Shown here: positions 47,582 through 56,452 of the stretch, one piece after another | How the letters are laid out: every line of letters begins with the position of its first letter | How positions within the stretch are numbered: the stretch's first letter is position 1 | DNA from: Prescottella subtropica | GTDB taxonomy: Bacteria; Actinomycetota; Actinomycetes; Mycobacteriales; Mycobacteriaceae | Length of the DNA: 64,000 bases | Direction: 5' to 3' | NCBI RefSeq assembly: GCF_005434945.1 | Contig: NZ_SKCH01000012.1 | Span: 43,826-107,825 of the forward strand | Made by a program: the position numbers and the translations under genes | The notes under the pieces: model-generated | What the model was told of the DNA's origin: nothing | Seen by the model: the letters and a program-made list of their open reading frames with translations, nothing else | Databases searched by the model: none

Positions 47582-47621
47582 AATTGTACTGCAGTACAAT
47601 TTTGTACTGCAGTACAAAATT
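47582..47621. promoter_or_regulatory. Tandem palindromic operator
   Basis: Two perfect palindromes share the core TTGTACTGCAGTACAA. The first (47582-47601) is AATTGTACTGCAGTACAATT; the second (47598-47621) is a 24-base palindrome with the same core and extra AAT/ATT ends. Their centres are 18 bp apart and they overlap by four bases. This is the form of a double operator for a dimeric repressor or activator. It lies about 210 bp upstream of the secreted-protein gene at 47835. The regulator is not identified. Confidence 0.75.
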
Positions 47622-47834
47622 CACCCCCCTCTCACCCTCTGGAGCAATCCGCTCACAGCTGGGACTGGCATCTCCGCGAAAGAATTTTCGCAATTTCACC
47701 ATTCGCAACACTGCTGTGCCATAGGCTCCCGTCTTGACTCGATCGGGTAACCATCAACCACGAAGCTCTGCGGCTACACGACGAGACATGCAGGTGAAGA
47801 TCTCCGCTCACAAAGCGTCAAGAAGGGAATCACC

Positions 47835-48341
47835 ATGGGAATCAAGAGGCTCGCTATCGGGGCCGCGGCATCGGTAGGCACGCTTGCGCTGATGGGCGCC
47901 GGCATCGCGAACGCCGTCATCGCCGACCCTGCGCCCGGTTCGAACTTCACGATGTGTGGAACCGTCTACGCGGACTCCACCTCGACCACTGCCGCGGACA
48001 GCCACCCCGCACCCGACAGCGGAATCCCGGACTCCGCCACCCTCGTCAAGAACGTGAAGGTCGAGGGCACGCTCTTCCGGAGCAGTGGCGCAACTGCTGC
48101 CACCTACAGCGCGACCACGGACGCGAACGGCGCCTTCTGCTTCACCGGCAACCTGTCGATGCCGCCCATCATCGCCAACGGCGGTCACGTCGCGTTCTCC
48201 GCGACTACTCTGCCGAGTCCCTACACCACGGTCGTTTCGACCTCGCACGCCGGCATCATCGACTCCTCCGCGTTCGCGAACCATCAGGTCGGCGGACTCC
48301 TGTCCACCAAGGCGACCGGCTTCAACATCCTCGTCTCCTGA
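47835..48341 (+). CDS. Secreted protein heading a small-peptide operon
   Basis: A 168-aa protein with a clear signal peptide (KRLAIGAAASVGTLALMGAG, predicted cut after ANA at residue 27). The mature part is about 140 residues, with only two cysteines (TMCGTVYAD and GAFCFTGNL) that could form a disulfide. TTDANGAFCFTG resembles the strand-turn of transthyretin-like or carboxypeptidase-regulatory beta-sandwich domains. The C-terminus is NILVS. AAGGGA precedes the ATG. It is not an MspA-type porin by eye. Four tiny peptide genes follow at 14-24 base spacing, so it is the first gene of an operon. Function unknown. Confidence 0.75.
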   Translation: MGIKRLAIGAAASVGTLALMGAGIANAVIADPAPGSNFTMCGTVYADSTSTTAADSHPAPDSGIPDSATLVKNVKVEGTLFRSSGATAATYSATTDANGAFCFTGNLSMPPIIANGGHVAFSATTLPSPYTTVVSTSHAGIIDSSAFANHQVGGLLSTKATGFNILVS

Positions 48342-48355
48342 GAAAGGAAAACTCG

Positions 48356-48454
48356 ATGTCCGTTGACTTCCTCAACGCCTTCGCCGTGTTCTACCGACAG
48401 ATTGCGGGTATCGCCACCGGATCCGCCACCGCATCCGCTGAATCGAACTCGTAA
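48356..48454 (+). CDS. 32-aa operon peptide 1
   Basis: A complete short gene with AAAGGA eight bases before ATG 48356. The product begins MSVDFLNAFAVFYRQIAGIA and ends TGSATASAESNS. Residues 3-20 can form a hydrophobic helix with a polar face (Asp4, Asn7, Arg14, Gln15); the last ten residues are Ser/Ala-rich. Net charge is about -1, there is no signal peptide, and the last residue is Ser. It shares the string ATGSA and an Asp-x3-Ala-Phe pattern with peptide 3, so these two look paralogous. No known family is recognised. Confidence 0.65.
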   Translation: MSVDFLNAFAVFYRQIAGIATGSATASAESNS

Positions 48455-48478
48455 CACAAACACAGAAAGAGGTTCAGA

Positions 48479-48577
48479 ATGACATCAGTCGGCGATGTCG
48501 TGTCGATGACGTTCGATGCGATCTACATGCTGTTTGTTCAGCTGCCCGCAAAGATCTTCATCGGAATCGACGTCTAA
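48479..48577 (+). CDS. 32-aa operon peptide 2
   Basis: ATG 48479 is preceded by GAAAGAGG. The product opens MTSVGDVVSMTFDAIYMLFV and closes QLPAKIFIGIDV. It is strongly hydrophobic from residue 10 to 30, with a Pro at 23 that would kink a helix; net charge is about -2. It is the only product of the operon that does not end in Ser. The stretch DAIYM...LP is mirrored by DWLYM...LP in peptide 4, which suggests a second paralogous pair. Confidence 0.65.
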   Translation: MTSVGDVVSMTFDAIYMLFVQLPAKIFIGIDV

Positions 48578-48593
48578 TCAGAAGGGAAACTCG

Positions 48594-48692
48594 ATGCTTG
48601 ACGCAATCAAGGCGTTTCTGCTGCAGTTTGCTACGGGGTCGGCCGGACCGACCGTCGAAGCATTTGACGGCTTCCTACGAGCACTGTCCTGA
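48594..48692 (+). CDS. 32-aa operon peptide 3
   Basis: ATG 48594 has AAGGGA upstream. The product opens MLDAIKAFLLQFATGSAGPT and closes VEAFDGFLRALS. Two short amphipathic helices separated by a Gly/Ser/Pro turn (about residues 15-19) are likely. Net charge is about -1, the C-terminal residue is Ser, and there is no cysteine or signal peptide. It resembles peptide 1 in the N-terminal half. Confidence 0.65.
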   Translation: MLDAIKAFLLQFATGSAGPTVEAFDGFLRALS

Positions 48693-48708
48693 AAGAAGGT
48701 TGAATTAG

Positions 48709-48801
48709 ATGCTGACGAACATGTCGACCAGTATCATCGACTGGCTGTACATGGCCGCGTCCTTGCCCGTCATGGGGTCCCTCATGGCCGGCCTGAGCTG
48801 A
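48709..48801 (+). CDS. 30-aa operon peptide 4
   Basis: ATG 48709 is preceded by AAAGAAGG, about ten bases upstream. The product opens MLTNMSTSIIDWLYMAASLP and closes VMGSLMAGLS. It is Met- and Ser-rich and nearly neutral (one Asp, no Lys or Arg), with a likely helix from residue 8 and a Pro at 20. It ends in Ser. It pairs with peptide 2 by the shared Tyr-Met and Leu-Pro positions. It is the last gene before the hairpin terminator. Confidence 0.65.
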   Translation: MLTNMSTSIIDWLYMAASLPVMGSLMAGLS

Positions 48802-48812
48802 CACGTGCCAAT

Positions 48813-48853
48813 CGGTCGGCCCCGTCATCGCAATTAGATGACGGGGCCGACCG
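48813..48853. terminator. Hairpin terminator of the peptide operon
   Basis: A perfect 17-bp stem (48813-48829 and 48837-48853) with a seven-base A/T-rich loop begins 12 bases after the last peptide stop codon. It also lies downstream of glgP on the other strand, so it can end both transcripts. Confidence 0.82.
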
Positions 48854-48897
48854 TGGTCGTCGGTCCATCAAAACTCTTGCCAGCTATGCCCAGGCCG

Positions 48898-51480
48898 TCA
48901 CACGTACGGCGCCGCCACCAGTCCCAGTTCCGTGTCGCCGGCGAGCAGTCGGTGGTGTGGCAGGACGCGGACGGTGTAGCCGACGGATCCCGAGACGGGT
49001 AGCGGTGCGACGGCCTCGAACATGTCGCCGAGTCCGTCGGTGCCGGTGTGCACCATCGGCACCGTGGTCGTGTCGGTGAGGTCGTCGTCCTCCCCCACCC
49101 GGCCCAGCACCGCCTGCACCACCACATCCTGCGGGTCGAGGCCGCCGAGACGGACGAACGCCCGCAGCGACAGGTCCGCACCGATCTCCGGATCGTCCGG
49201 CAGGCCGGCACTGTCCACCTGCACCACCTGCACACCCGGCCACGCCGCCTGCACCCGCCGCCGATACTCGGCCACCTCCCGAGCCCCGGCGAAGTTGTCC
49301 GGCAGCATGTTCCGGGCCGACACCGCCGCCGGCGCGTAATACTCGACGGCATAGTCGCGCACCATCCGCGACGCCAGCACCTTCGGCCCCAAACTCTGCA
49401 GAGTGTGCCGCACCATCTCGATCCACCGGCCCGGCACCCCCGCGTCGTCCCGCTCGTAGAAACGGGGCAGCACCGAGCGTTCCAACAACTCGTACAGGGC
49501 GGCCGCCTCGAGGTCGTCGCGGCGCACCTCGTCCACCACCCCGCCCGCCGTCGGGATCGACCAGCCGTTCTCGCCGTCGAACATCTCGTCCCACCAGCCG
49601 TCCGGAATCGACAGATTCAGGCCACCGTTGAGCGCCGACTTCATCCCCGACGTCCCGCACGCCTCCAACGGACGCAACGGATTGTTCAGCCACACATCGC
49701 ACCCCCAGTACAGGTAGCGGGCCATCGACATGTCGTAGTCCGGCAGGAACACGATCCGATGCCGCACATCGTGGCGGTCCGCGAACCGCACCACCTGCTG
49801 GATCAGCGCCTTCCCGCCCTCGTCCGCCGGATGACTCTTACCCGCCACCACCAACTGCACCGGCCGGTCCGGATCGAGGAGCAGCGCCCGCAAGCGCTCC
49901 TCGTCCCGCAGCATCAACGTCAACCGCTTGTAGGTGGGTACCCGCCGCGCGAACCCGACCGTCAGCACGTCCGGGTCGAACACCTGTGCCGTCCACCCCA
50001 ATTCGGCGTCCGTCGCACCGCGTTCGAGCCACGACGCCCGCACCCGCCGTCGCACCTCGTCCACCAGTTGTGCCCGCAACCGGTTGCGGGTCGACCACAG
50101 CCGGGCCGGCGCCACGTCCCGCAGCCGCTCCCAGCCGCGGGCCTCCTCCAGTAGATCGGGGCCGACGAGGCTGCGCGCCAGATCCATCCACTCGCGGGCC
50201 GCCCACGTCGGGGCGTGGACGCCGTTGGTGACCGACCCGATCGGCACCTCCGCGACATCGAATCCCGGCCACAGCGACTCGAACATGCCGCGGCTCACCT
50301 CACCGTGCAGCTGGGAGACGCCGTTGGCGCGCTGCCCCAGCCGCAACCCCATGTGCGCCATGTTGAACACGCCCGGATCGTTCTCGGCGCCCAGCCCCAG
50401 CATCCGGTCGACGGGCAGGCCGGGCAGCAGCGTCGACTCCGTCTGACCTTCCCCGCCCCCGAAGTAGCGGCGCACCAACTCCATCGGGAACCGGTCGATG
50501 CCCGCCGGCACCGGGGTGTGGGTGGTGAACACCGTCCCGGCTCGCACCGCGGCGAGCGCGGTGTCGAAGTCGACGCCCGCCCCGGTGATGAACTCGCGGA
50601 TGCGTTCGAGCCCGAGGAACCCGGCATGCCCCTCGTTCATGTGGAACACCTCGGGGTCGGGCAGGCCGTGGCTGCGGGTGTAGGCGCGCACCGCCCGCAC
50701 CCCGCCGATCCCGGCGAGGATCTCCTGCGCGATCCGATGCTCCTGGTCGCCGCCGTACAGCCGGTCCGTCACCGCCCGCAGATCCGGATCGTTCTCCGCG
50801 ATGTCCGAGTCGAGCAGCAGCAGCGGCACCCGCCCCACCTGCGCGATCCACACCCGCGCCCGCAGCACCCGACCGCCCGGCATCCCGACGTGCACCAGCA
50901 CCGGCGCGCCGCCGTCGGTGAGCAGCCGCAGCGGCAGCCCCTGCGGATCGTGCGACGGATAGTGTTCGGCCTGCCAGCCGTCCGCGGTGAGCGACTGCCG
51001 GAAATACCCGGACCGGTACAGCAGGCCGACGCCGATCAGCGGCAACCCCAGATCCGACGCCGCCTTCAAATGGTCCCCGGCCAGGATGCCGAGCCCACCC
51101 GAATAGTTCGGCAGCACCTCGGTGACCCCGAACTCCATCGAGAAGTACGCGATCCCGGTCGGCAGGTCGGCGCCGCGGCGCACCTGCTCCTGATACCAGC
51201 GCGGTCGGGCCAGATGGTCGTCGAGGTCGGCGGACGCCGTCGCCAGCGCCGCCAGGAACCCCTCGTCGGCGGCCAACGCGTCCAGCCTGTAGGGATCCAC
51301 CTCGCCGAGCATCCGCACCGGATCGTGCCGCACCGCCGTCCAACGGTCGGGGTCGATCGACGCGAACAGGTCCTGTGTCTGCGGATGCCACGACCACCGC
51401 AGATTCGTCGACAGCGGCCCCAGCGCGGCGAGCAGCTCGGGCAGATGGGCTCGGACGGTGAACCGGCGCAGGGCTTTCAC
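48898..51480 (-). CDS. glgP: Alpha-glucan phosphorylase (GlgP, GT35)
   Basis: An 860-aa PLP-dependent enzyme that releases glucose 1-phosphate from glycogen-like glucan. The N-terminal DUF3417-like segment (LRRFTVRAHLPELLAALGPL) marks the actinobacterial form of about 860 residues. IAYFSMEFGVTEVLPNYSGG and FHMNEGHAGFLGLERIREF line the glucan site; the PLP lysine is in CGTSGMKSALNGGLNLSIPD. GTG 51480 is chosen as start. It lies opposite glgE-glgB and, with them, completes the glucan turnover set. Confidence 0.93.
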   Translation of the reverse strand: MKALRRFTVRAHLPELLAALGPLSTNLRWSWHPQTQDLFASIDPDRWTAVRHDPVRMLGEVDPYRLDALAADEGFLAALATASADLDDHLARPRWYQEQVRRGADLPTGIAYFSMEFGVTEVLPNYSGGLGILAGDHLKAASDLGLPLIGVGLLYRSGYFRQSLTADGWQAEHYPSHDPQGLPLRLLTDGGAPVLVHVGMPGGRVLRARVWIAQVGRVPLLLLDSDIAENDPDLRAVTDRLYGGDQEHRIAQEILAGIGGVRAVRAYTRSHGLPDPEVFHMNEGHAGFLGLERIREFITGAGVDFDTALAAVRAGTVFTTHTPVPAGIDRFPMELVRRYFGGGEGQTESTLLPGLPVDRMLGLGAENDPGVFNMAHMGLRLGQRANGVSQLHGEVSRGMFESLWPGFDVAEVPIGSVTNGVHAPTWAAREWMDLARSLVGPDLLEEARGWERLRDVAPARLWSTRNRLRAQLVDEVRRRVRASWLERGATDAELGWTAQVFDPDVLTVGFARRVPTYKRLTLMLRDEERLRALLLDPDRPVQLVVAGKSHPADEGGKALIQQVVRFADRHDVRHRIVFLPDYDMSMARYLYWGCDVWLNNPLRPLEACGTSGMKSALNGGLNLSIPDGWWDEMFDGENGWSIPTAGGVVDEVRRDDLEAAALYELLERSVLPRFYERDDAGVPGRWIEMVRHTLQSLGPKVLASRMVRDYAVEYYAPAAVSARNMLPDNFAGAREVAEYRRRVQAAWPGVQVVQVDSAGLPDDPEIGADLSLRAFVRLGGLDPQDVVVQAVLGRVGEDDDLTDTTTVPMVHTGTDGLGDMFEAVAPLPVSGSVGYTVRVLPHHRLLAGDTELGLVAAPYV

Positions 51481-51521
51481 GCCGCGAACACTACCCACAT
51501 TCGAGGCCGCGCGACGGTGCG

Positions 51522-52139
51522 TCAGTCCCGCCAGACCGCGGTGAACTCGTACCACGCCCCACCGATATGGGTGGCGGAGAAGTCGTCGAACCCGGCCGGC
51601 GGGCCGTCCGGCGAGTAGACCCATCCCGAACTCGCCATGAGCCCGAGGCCACCCGCCTCGACGAAGTAGACGGCACCGCGTGTGTCCTTGCGGGCGTAGA
51701 GGAAGTCGAAGCGCCCGATCTCGACGTTGGTGCGTGACCGCTCGGGTGACGCGCGCACCTCGAGCGCGATGCGCTCGAACTCCGGTCGCAGGTCATCGAA
51801 CCCGGCGGGCGGGAACAGCACCGCGACGGGCGCTGCCACCCCGACAACGGCGGGCGCAGCGGCGATCCACCACGACCATCGCCGATCCTGGCCGATGACG
51901 TAGAGGCTTCGGATCGCCCAGACGAGACCCGTCACCGCGAGGACGAGGAGAGCGCCACCGGCGAACAGCAGCGGATCGGCCCACCGCTGGTCACCGAACC
52001 GGGACGGCCACCAGTCGTAGTGGATACAGACGAGCACAGCCACCGCGATACTCGTCACGGCCAGGACGGCCGGGCCGGGCACCTTGTTCGGCGCCGCCAT
52101 CTCGGTGGGCTCCGGGCTTCGTGTTCGAGTCTCCCCCAT
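51522..52139 (-). CDS. Membrane protein of unknown function
   Basis: A 205-aa protein with three hydrophobic segments in the first 110 residues (AVLAVTSIAVAVLVCIHYDW, FAGGALLVLAVTGLVWAI, WWIAAAPAVVGVAAPVAVLF) and a soluble C-terminal part of about 90 residues with several Gly and aromatic residues (VEAGGLGLMASSGWVYSPDG). ATG 52139 lies six bases after TACAGT, a leaderless layout. I do not recognise a family. It is divergent from glgE. Confidence 0.65.
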   Translation of the reverse strand: MGETRTRSPEPTEMAAPNKVPGPAVLAVTSIAVAVLVCIHYDWWPSRFGDQRWADPLLFAGGALLVLAVTGLVWAIRSLYVIGQDRRWSWWIAAAPAVVGVAAPVAVLFPPAGFDDLRPEFERIALEVRASPERSRTNVEIGRFDFLYARKDTRGAVYFVEAGGLGLMASSGWVYSPDGPPAGFDDFSATHIGGAWYEFTAVWRD

Positions 52140-52256
52140 CTCGACACTGTACCGATCGATCCCGCCCGCACCGGGACTCGTGCTCGACGATTCCACCGGC
52201 ACCGCCGACCGCTGAACTACCGTTGACGTATCAGCCGGTCAACGAACGGAGCCCGC

Positions 52257-54266
52257 GTGTCAGGTCGCCTCGCCATCGACGACGTGCTGCCGTGCCTCGA
52301 CGGTGGCCGGTTCCCGGCGAAGGCCGTCGTCGGTGAGGTGTTCCCGGTGTCGGCGACGGTGTGGCGGGAAGGCCACGACGCGGTCGCCACCACCCTTGTC
52401 GTCGAACGGGCGGGGCATCCGGCGGACACGCTCGCGATCCCGATGCGTCCCGGCCCGGAACTGGACGTGTTCCATGCCTCCTTCGCCCCGACGAGCGTCG
52501 GCCGGTGGACGTACCGCATCGAGGCGTGGGGCGATCCACTGTCCACGTGGCGGCACGCGGTGGAGGCGAAACTGGCTGTCGGGCAGGGCCCGGAGGATCT
52601 CGCCAACGATCTCGAGGTGGGTGCCCGCCTGTTCGAACGCGCCGCCGCCGACGCCGACCCGCACCATCGGGGACGTCTCCTCGCCGCCGCGACCGCACTG
52701 CGCTCGGGGCGGCAACTCCCCGCCCGCGTCGCACCCGCGTTCGCCACCGACATCGCCGACGCCCTGCGGGTGCGTCCGCTACGTGAGCTGGTGACGTCGT
52801 CCCGCAGCTTCGACGTCACCGTCGACCGGCGCCGCGCCCTGGTCGGATCGTGGTACGAGTTCTTCCCCCGCTCCACCGGCGGACGCGATTCCCGCGGCGC
52901 CCCCGTCCACGGCACGTTCGCGACGGCGGCGGCCGAGCTGCCGCGGATCGCGGCGATGGGCTTCGACGTCGTCTACCTGCCGCCGATCCACCCGATCGGG
53001 GTGGTGAACCGCAAGGGCCCCAACAACTCCCTCACCGCCGGCCCCGACGACGTCGGCTCCCCGTGGGCGATCGGGTCCGCCGACGGCGGGCACGACGCGA
53101 TCCATCCGGCGCTCGGCACCGAGGCCGACTTCGTCGCGTTCGTGGCGGAGGCGTCCCGGCTGGGGCTCGAGGTGGCGCTCGATCTGGCGTTGCAGTGCGC
53201 TCCCGACCATCCGTGGGCGAGCGAGCATCCCGAATGGTTCACCCGCCTGCCGGACGGCACCATCGCGTACGCGGAGAATCCGCCGAAGAAGTATCAGGAC
53301 ATCTATCCGCTGAACTTCGACACCGACCCGGCCGGCCTGTCCGCCGAGGTGCTGCGCGTCGTGCGGCACTGGATCACGTTGGGCGTCACCATCTTCCGGG
53401 TCGACAATCCACACACCAAGCCGGTCGACCTGTGGGAGTGGCTGATCGCGGAGGTCACCCGCACCGACCCGGACGTGCTGTTCCTGTCGGAGGCGTTCAC
53501 CCGGCCCGCCCCCATGTACGGGCTCGCCAAACGCGGGTTCACGCAGTCGTACACGTATTTCACGTGGCGGGTGCACAAGTGGGAGCTCACCGAGTTCGGT
53601 GTCGAACTGGCCGCGAAGGCCGACGAGGCCCGCCCCAACCTGTTCGTCAACACCCCCGACATCCTGCACGCGAGCCTGCAGCACGGCGGGCCGGGCATGT
53701 TCGCGGTGCGGGCCGCGCTCGCCGCGACCCTGGCCCCCACGTGGGGCGTCTACTCCGGGTTCGAGCTGTTCGAGCATGTCGCCGTCGCCCCCGGCAGCGA
53801 GGAATACCTGGATTCGGAGAAGTACCAGCTACGTCCCCGCGACTACGCCGGGGCGCGGGCCCGCGGCGAATCCCTCGAACCGTGGCTGACGACGCTCAAC
53901 CGGATCCGCCGCGCGCACCCGGCGCTGCAGCAGCTACGGAACCTGCGGTTCCACCACGTCGACCACGACGCCCTCATCGCGTACTCGAAGATCGACCCGG
54001 TCACCGGGGACGCCGTCCTGATCGTCGTCAACCTCGACCCGTCCCACGCGCAGCAGGGCCACATCTCCATCGACATGCCGGCGATCGGCCGCGACTGGCA
54101 CGACCGGATGACGGTGCACGACACGGTCAGCGGCGAACACTACGAGTGGGGGCAGCGCAACTTCGTCCGCCTCGAACCGTGGCGGGCGTGCGCGCACATC
54201 CTGGCGTTGCCGACGGTGCCGCGGGAGCTGCGGGCCCGACTCGCCGACCGGGAGCACCGTCCGTGA
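52257..54266 (+). CDS. glgE: Alpha-1,4-glucan:maltose-1-phosphate maltosyltransferase
   Basis: A 669-aa GH13_3 enzyme that extends alpha-1,4-glucan with maltosyl units from maltose 1-phosphate. The catalytic nucleophile is Asp383 in [12 protein letters not shown] and the acid is Glu411 in [33 protein letters not shown] is a GlgE-specific stretch. An N-terminal beta-sandwich and a helical insert precede the barrel. CGGAG lies upstream of GTG 52257. An imperfect site CGTTGAC-N10-GTCAACG (52221-52244) lies in the promoter. It is coupled to glgB by a four-base overlap. Confidence 0.95.
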   Translation: MSGRLAIDDVLPCLDGGRFPAKAVVGEVFPVSATVWREGHDAVATTLVVERAGHPADTLAIPMRPGPELDVFHASFAPTSVGRWTYRIEAWGDPLSTWRHAVEAKLAVGQGPEDLANDLEVGARLFERAAADADPHHRGRLLAAATALRSGRQLPARVAPAFATDIADALRVRPLRELVTSSRSFDVTVDRRRALVGSWYEFFPRSTGGRDSRGAPVHGTFATAAAELPRIAAMGFDVVYLPPIHPIGVVNRKGPNNSLTAGPDDVGSPWAIGSADGGHDAIHPALGTEADFVAFVAEASRLGLEVALDLALQCAPDHPWASEHPEWFTRLPDGTIAYAENPPKKYQDIYPLNFDTDPAGLSAEVLRVVRHWITLGVTIFRVDNPHTKPVDLWEWLIAEVTRTDPDVLFLSEAFTRPAPMYGLAKRGFTQSYTYFTWRVHKWELTEFGVELAAKADEARPNLFVNTPDILHASLQHGGPGMFAVRAALAATLAPTWGVYSGFELFEHVAVAPGSEEYLDSEKYQLRPRDYAGARARGESLEPWLTTLNRIRRAHPALQQLRNLRFHHVDHDALIAYSKIDPVTGDAVLIVVNLDPSHAQQGHISIDMPAIGRDWHDRMTVHDTVSGEHYEWGQRNFVRLEPWRACAHILALPTVPRELRARLADREHRP

Positions 54267-56452
54267 CGACACCGGCCTGCCCGCCGGACCCGCACGATCT
54301 GACGCTGCTCCGGCACGGCGTCCACCACGATCCGCACTCGGTACTCGGCGCGCACCCGCGATCCGACGGCACCGTCGTGCGGGCACTGCGGCCGGGCGCA
54401 CTGTCGGTGGCAGTGCGGGTCGACGGCGTCGACCACGACCTGCACCCGGTCGGGCACGACGTGTTCAGTGCGCTGCTGCCGTTCGAGCAGCTGCCCGACT
54501 ACCGGCTGGTCGTCGCCTACCCGCACGACCACGTCGAGGTCACCGCCGACGGCTACCGGTTCTGGCCCACCCTCGGCGAGATGGACCTGCACCTGTTCGC
54601 GGAGGGTCGGCACGAGCGGCTGTGGGAGATCCTCGGCGGGCACCCCCGCCGCTACGACACCCCCGACGGCATCGTGACGGGCACGTCGTTCGCGGTGTGG
54701 GCGCCCGCCGCCCGCGGGGTGAGCGTGCTCGGCGACTTCGACCTGTGGGGCGGACGCACGTTCCCGCTGCGCGCCCTCGGCTCCACCGGCGTGTGGGAGG
54801 TGTTCGTGCCCGACGTCCACCCCGGCGCCCTGTACAAGTTCCGGGTCCACGGCCGCGACGGCGTCATCCGCGACAAGGCCGACCCGATGGCGCGCTCGAC
54901 CGAGGTGCCGCCCGCGACCGCGTCGATCGTCGCCGCGTCCGAGCACGTCTGGACCGACAGCGACTGGATCACCGCCCGCGCCGGGCACGACCCGGTCCGG
55001 GAGCCGATGAGCGTCTACGAGGTGCACCTCGGGTCGTGGCGGCCCGGCCTGGGCTATCTCGAACTGGCCGACGAGTTGTCCCGCTACGTCGTCGAATCCG
55101 GGTTCACGCACGTCGAACTGCTGCCGATCGCCGAGCACCCGTACGGCGGCTCGTGGGGCTACCAGGTGACCTCCTACTACGCGCCCACCGCCCGTTTCGG
55201 GACGCCCGACGAGTTCCGGGCGTTCGTCGACCGCCTGCACCACGCCGGTATCGGGGTGATCGTCGACTGGGTGCCCGCCCACTTCCCCAAGGACGACTGG
55301 GCGCTGGCCCGGTTCGACGGCACCGCCCTCTACGAGCACCCCGATCCGCAGCGCGGCGAGCAACTCGACTGGGGCACATATGTTTTCGACTACGGGCGCC
55401 GCGAGGTCCGCAACTTCCTCGTCGCCAACGCCCTGTTCTGGTGCGACGAATTCCACGTCGACGGCCTGCGTGTCGACGCCGTCGCCTCGATGCTCTACCG
55501 CGACTACTCACGCCCACCCGGGCAGTGGACGCCCAACGTCCACGGCGGCCGGGAGAACCTCGAGGCCGTCGAATTCCTGCAGGAACTCAACGCCACCGTC
55601 CACCAGCGGTATCCGGGGGTCGTCACGATCGCCGAGGAGTCCACGTCGTGGCCCGGGGTCACCCGCTCCACCGGCGTCGGCGGCCTCGGGTTCACCATGA
55701 AATGGAACATGGGCTGGATGCACGACACCCTCGGTTATCTGCGCCGCGACCCCGCCCACCGCGCCTTCCACCACGACGAGGTCACGTTCTCCCTCATGTA
55801 CGCGTGGAACGAGCAGTACCTGCTGCCGATCAGCCACGACGAGGTCGTCCACGGCAAGGGCACCCCGTGGACGCGGATGCCGGGCGACGACACCGCCAAG
55901 GCCGCCGGGGTGCGGATGCTGCTCGCCTACATGTGGGCGCATCCCGGCAAGCAGTTGCTGTTCATGGGCCAGGAGTTCGGGCAGCGCGCCGAATGGTCCG
56001 AGCAGTTCGGCCTGGACTGGCACGACCTCGAGGATCCGGTCACCGGCGACCTGCACCGCGGCATCCACGCCCTCGTGTGCGACCTCAACGCCGTCTACCG
56101 GTCCGCCCCCGCCCTGTGGACGCTCGACGCCTCCCCCGGCGGCTACTCGTGGATCGACGCCGACGACACCACCCACAACGTGCTCAGCTTCCTGCGCTAC
56201 GGCAGCGACGACTCCGTGGTGGCGTGCCTGTTCAACTTCTCCGGCGCCGTGCACACCGACTACCGGATCGGCCTGCCCGAGGTCGGCGTCTGGTCCGAGA
56301 TCCTCAACACCGACGCGAGCGACTACCGCGGAACCGGGGTCGGTAACTTCGGTGCCGTGACCGCCCTCGACACGCCGTGGCACGGACGTCCCGCGTCCGC
56401 CGCGGTGACACTGCCCGCGAACGCGGCGATCTGGCTGAGGCTCGAGCGGTGA
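54263..56452 (+). CDS. glgB: 1,4-alpha-glucan branching enzyme
   Basis: A 729-aa GH13_9 enzyme that adds alpha-1,6 branches to the glucan made by GlgE. It has an N1 domain, a CBM48 domain ([20 protein letters not shown]), and the catalytic barrel with Asp405 ([14 protein letters not shown]) and Glu458 ([10 protein letters not shown]). [14 protein letters not shown] is the conserved substrate loop. Both ends overlap neighbours by four bases (GTGA), so glgE, glgB and the peptidase gene form one operon. Confidence 0.95.
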   Translation: MTTPACPPDPHDLTLLRHGVHHDPHSVLGAHPRSDGTVVRALRPGALSVAVRVDGVDHDLHPVGHDVFSALLPFEQLPDYRLVVAYPHDHVEVTADGYRFWPTLGEMDLHLFAEGRHERLWEILGGHPRRYDTPDGIVTGTSFAVWAPAARGVSVLGDFDLWGGRTFPLRALGSTGVWEVFVPDVHPGALYKFRVHGRDGVIRDKADPMARSTEVPPATASIVAASEHVWTDSDWITARAGHDPVREPMSVYEVHLGSWRPGLGYLELADELSRYVVESGFTHVELLPIAEHPYGGSWGYQVTSYYAPTARFGTPDEFRAFVDRLHHAGIGVIVDWVPAHFPKDDWALARFDGTALYEHPDPQRGEQLDWGTYVFDYGRREVRNFLVANALFWCDEFHVDGLRVDAVASMLYRDYSRPPGQWTPNVHGGRENLEAVEFLQELNATVHQRYPGVVTIAEESTSWPGVTRSTGVGGLGFTMKWNMGWMHDTLGYLRRDPAHRAFHHDEVTFSLMYAWNEQYLLPISHDEVVHGKGTPWTRMPGDDTAKAAGVRMLLAYMWAHPGKQLLFMGQEFGQRAEWSEQFGLDWHDLEDPVTGDLHRGIHALVCDLNAVYRSAPALWTLDASPGGYSWIDADDTTHNVLSFLRYGSDDSVVACLFNFSGAVHTDYRIGLPEVGVWSEILNTDASDYRGTGVGNFGAVTALDTPWHGRPASAAVTLPANAAIWLRLER

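Noticed and set aside
47622..47834. A sigma-70-type promoter for the peptide operon (TTGACT at 47734 or TAGGCT at 47722)
   Set aside because: No -10/-35 pair with acceptable spacing was found, so no promoter is claimed.
47835..48341. MspA/NfpA-type porin identity for the 168-aa secreted protein
   Set aside because: Length and export fit loosely, but none of the MspA-family sequence pattern is visible; a beta-sandwich resemblance is weak too.
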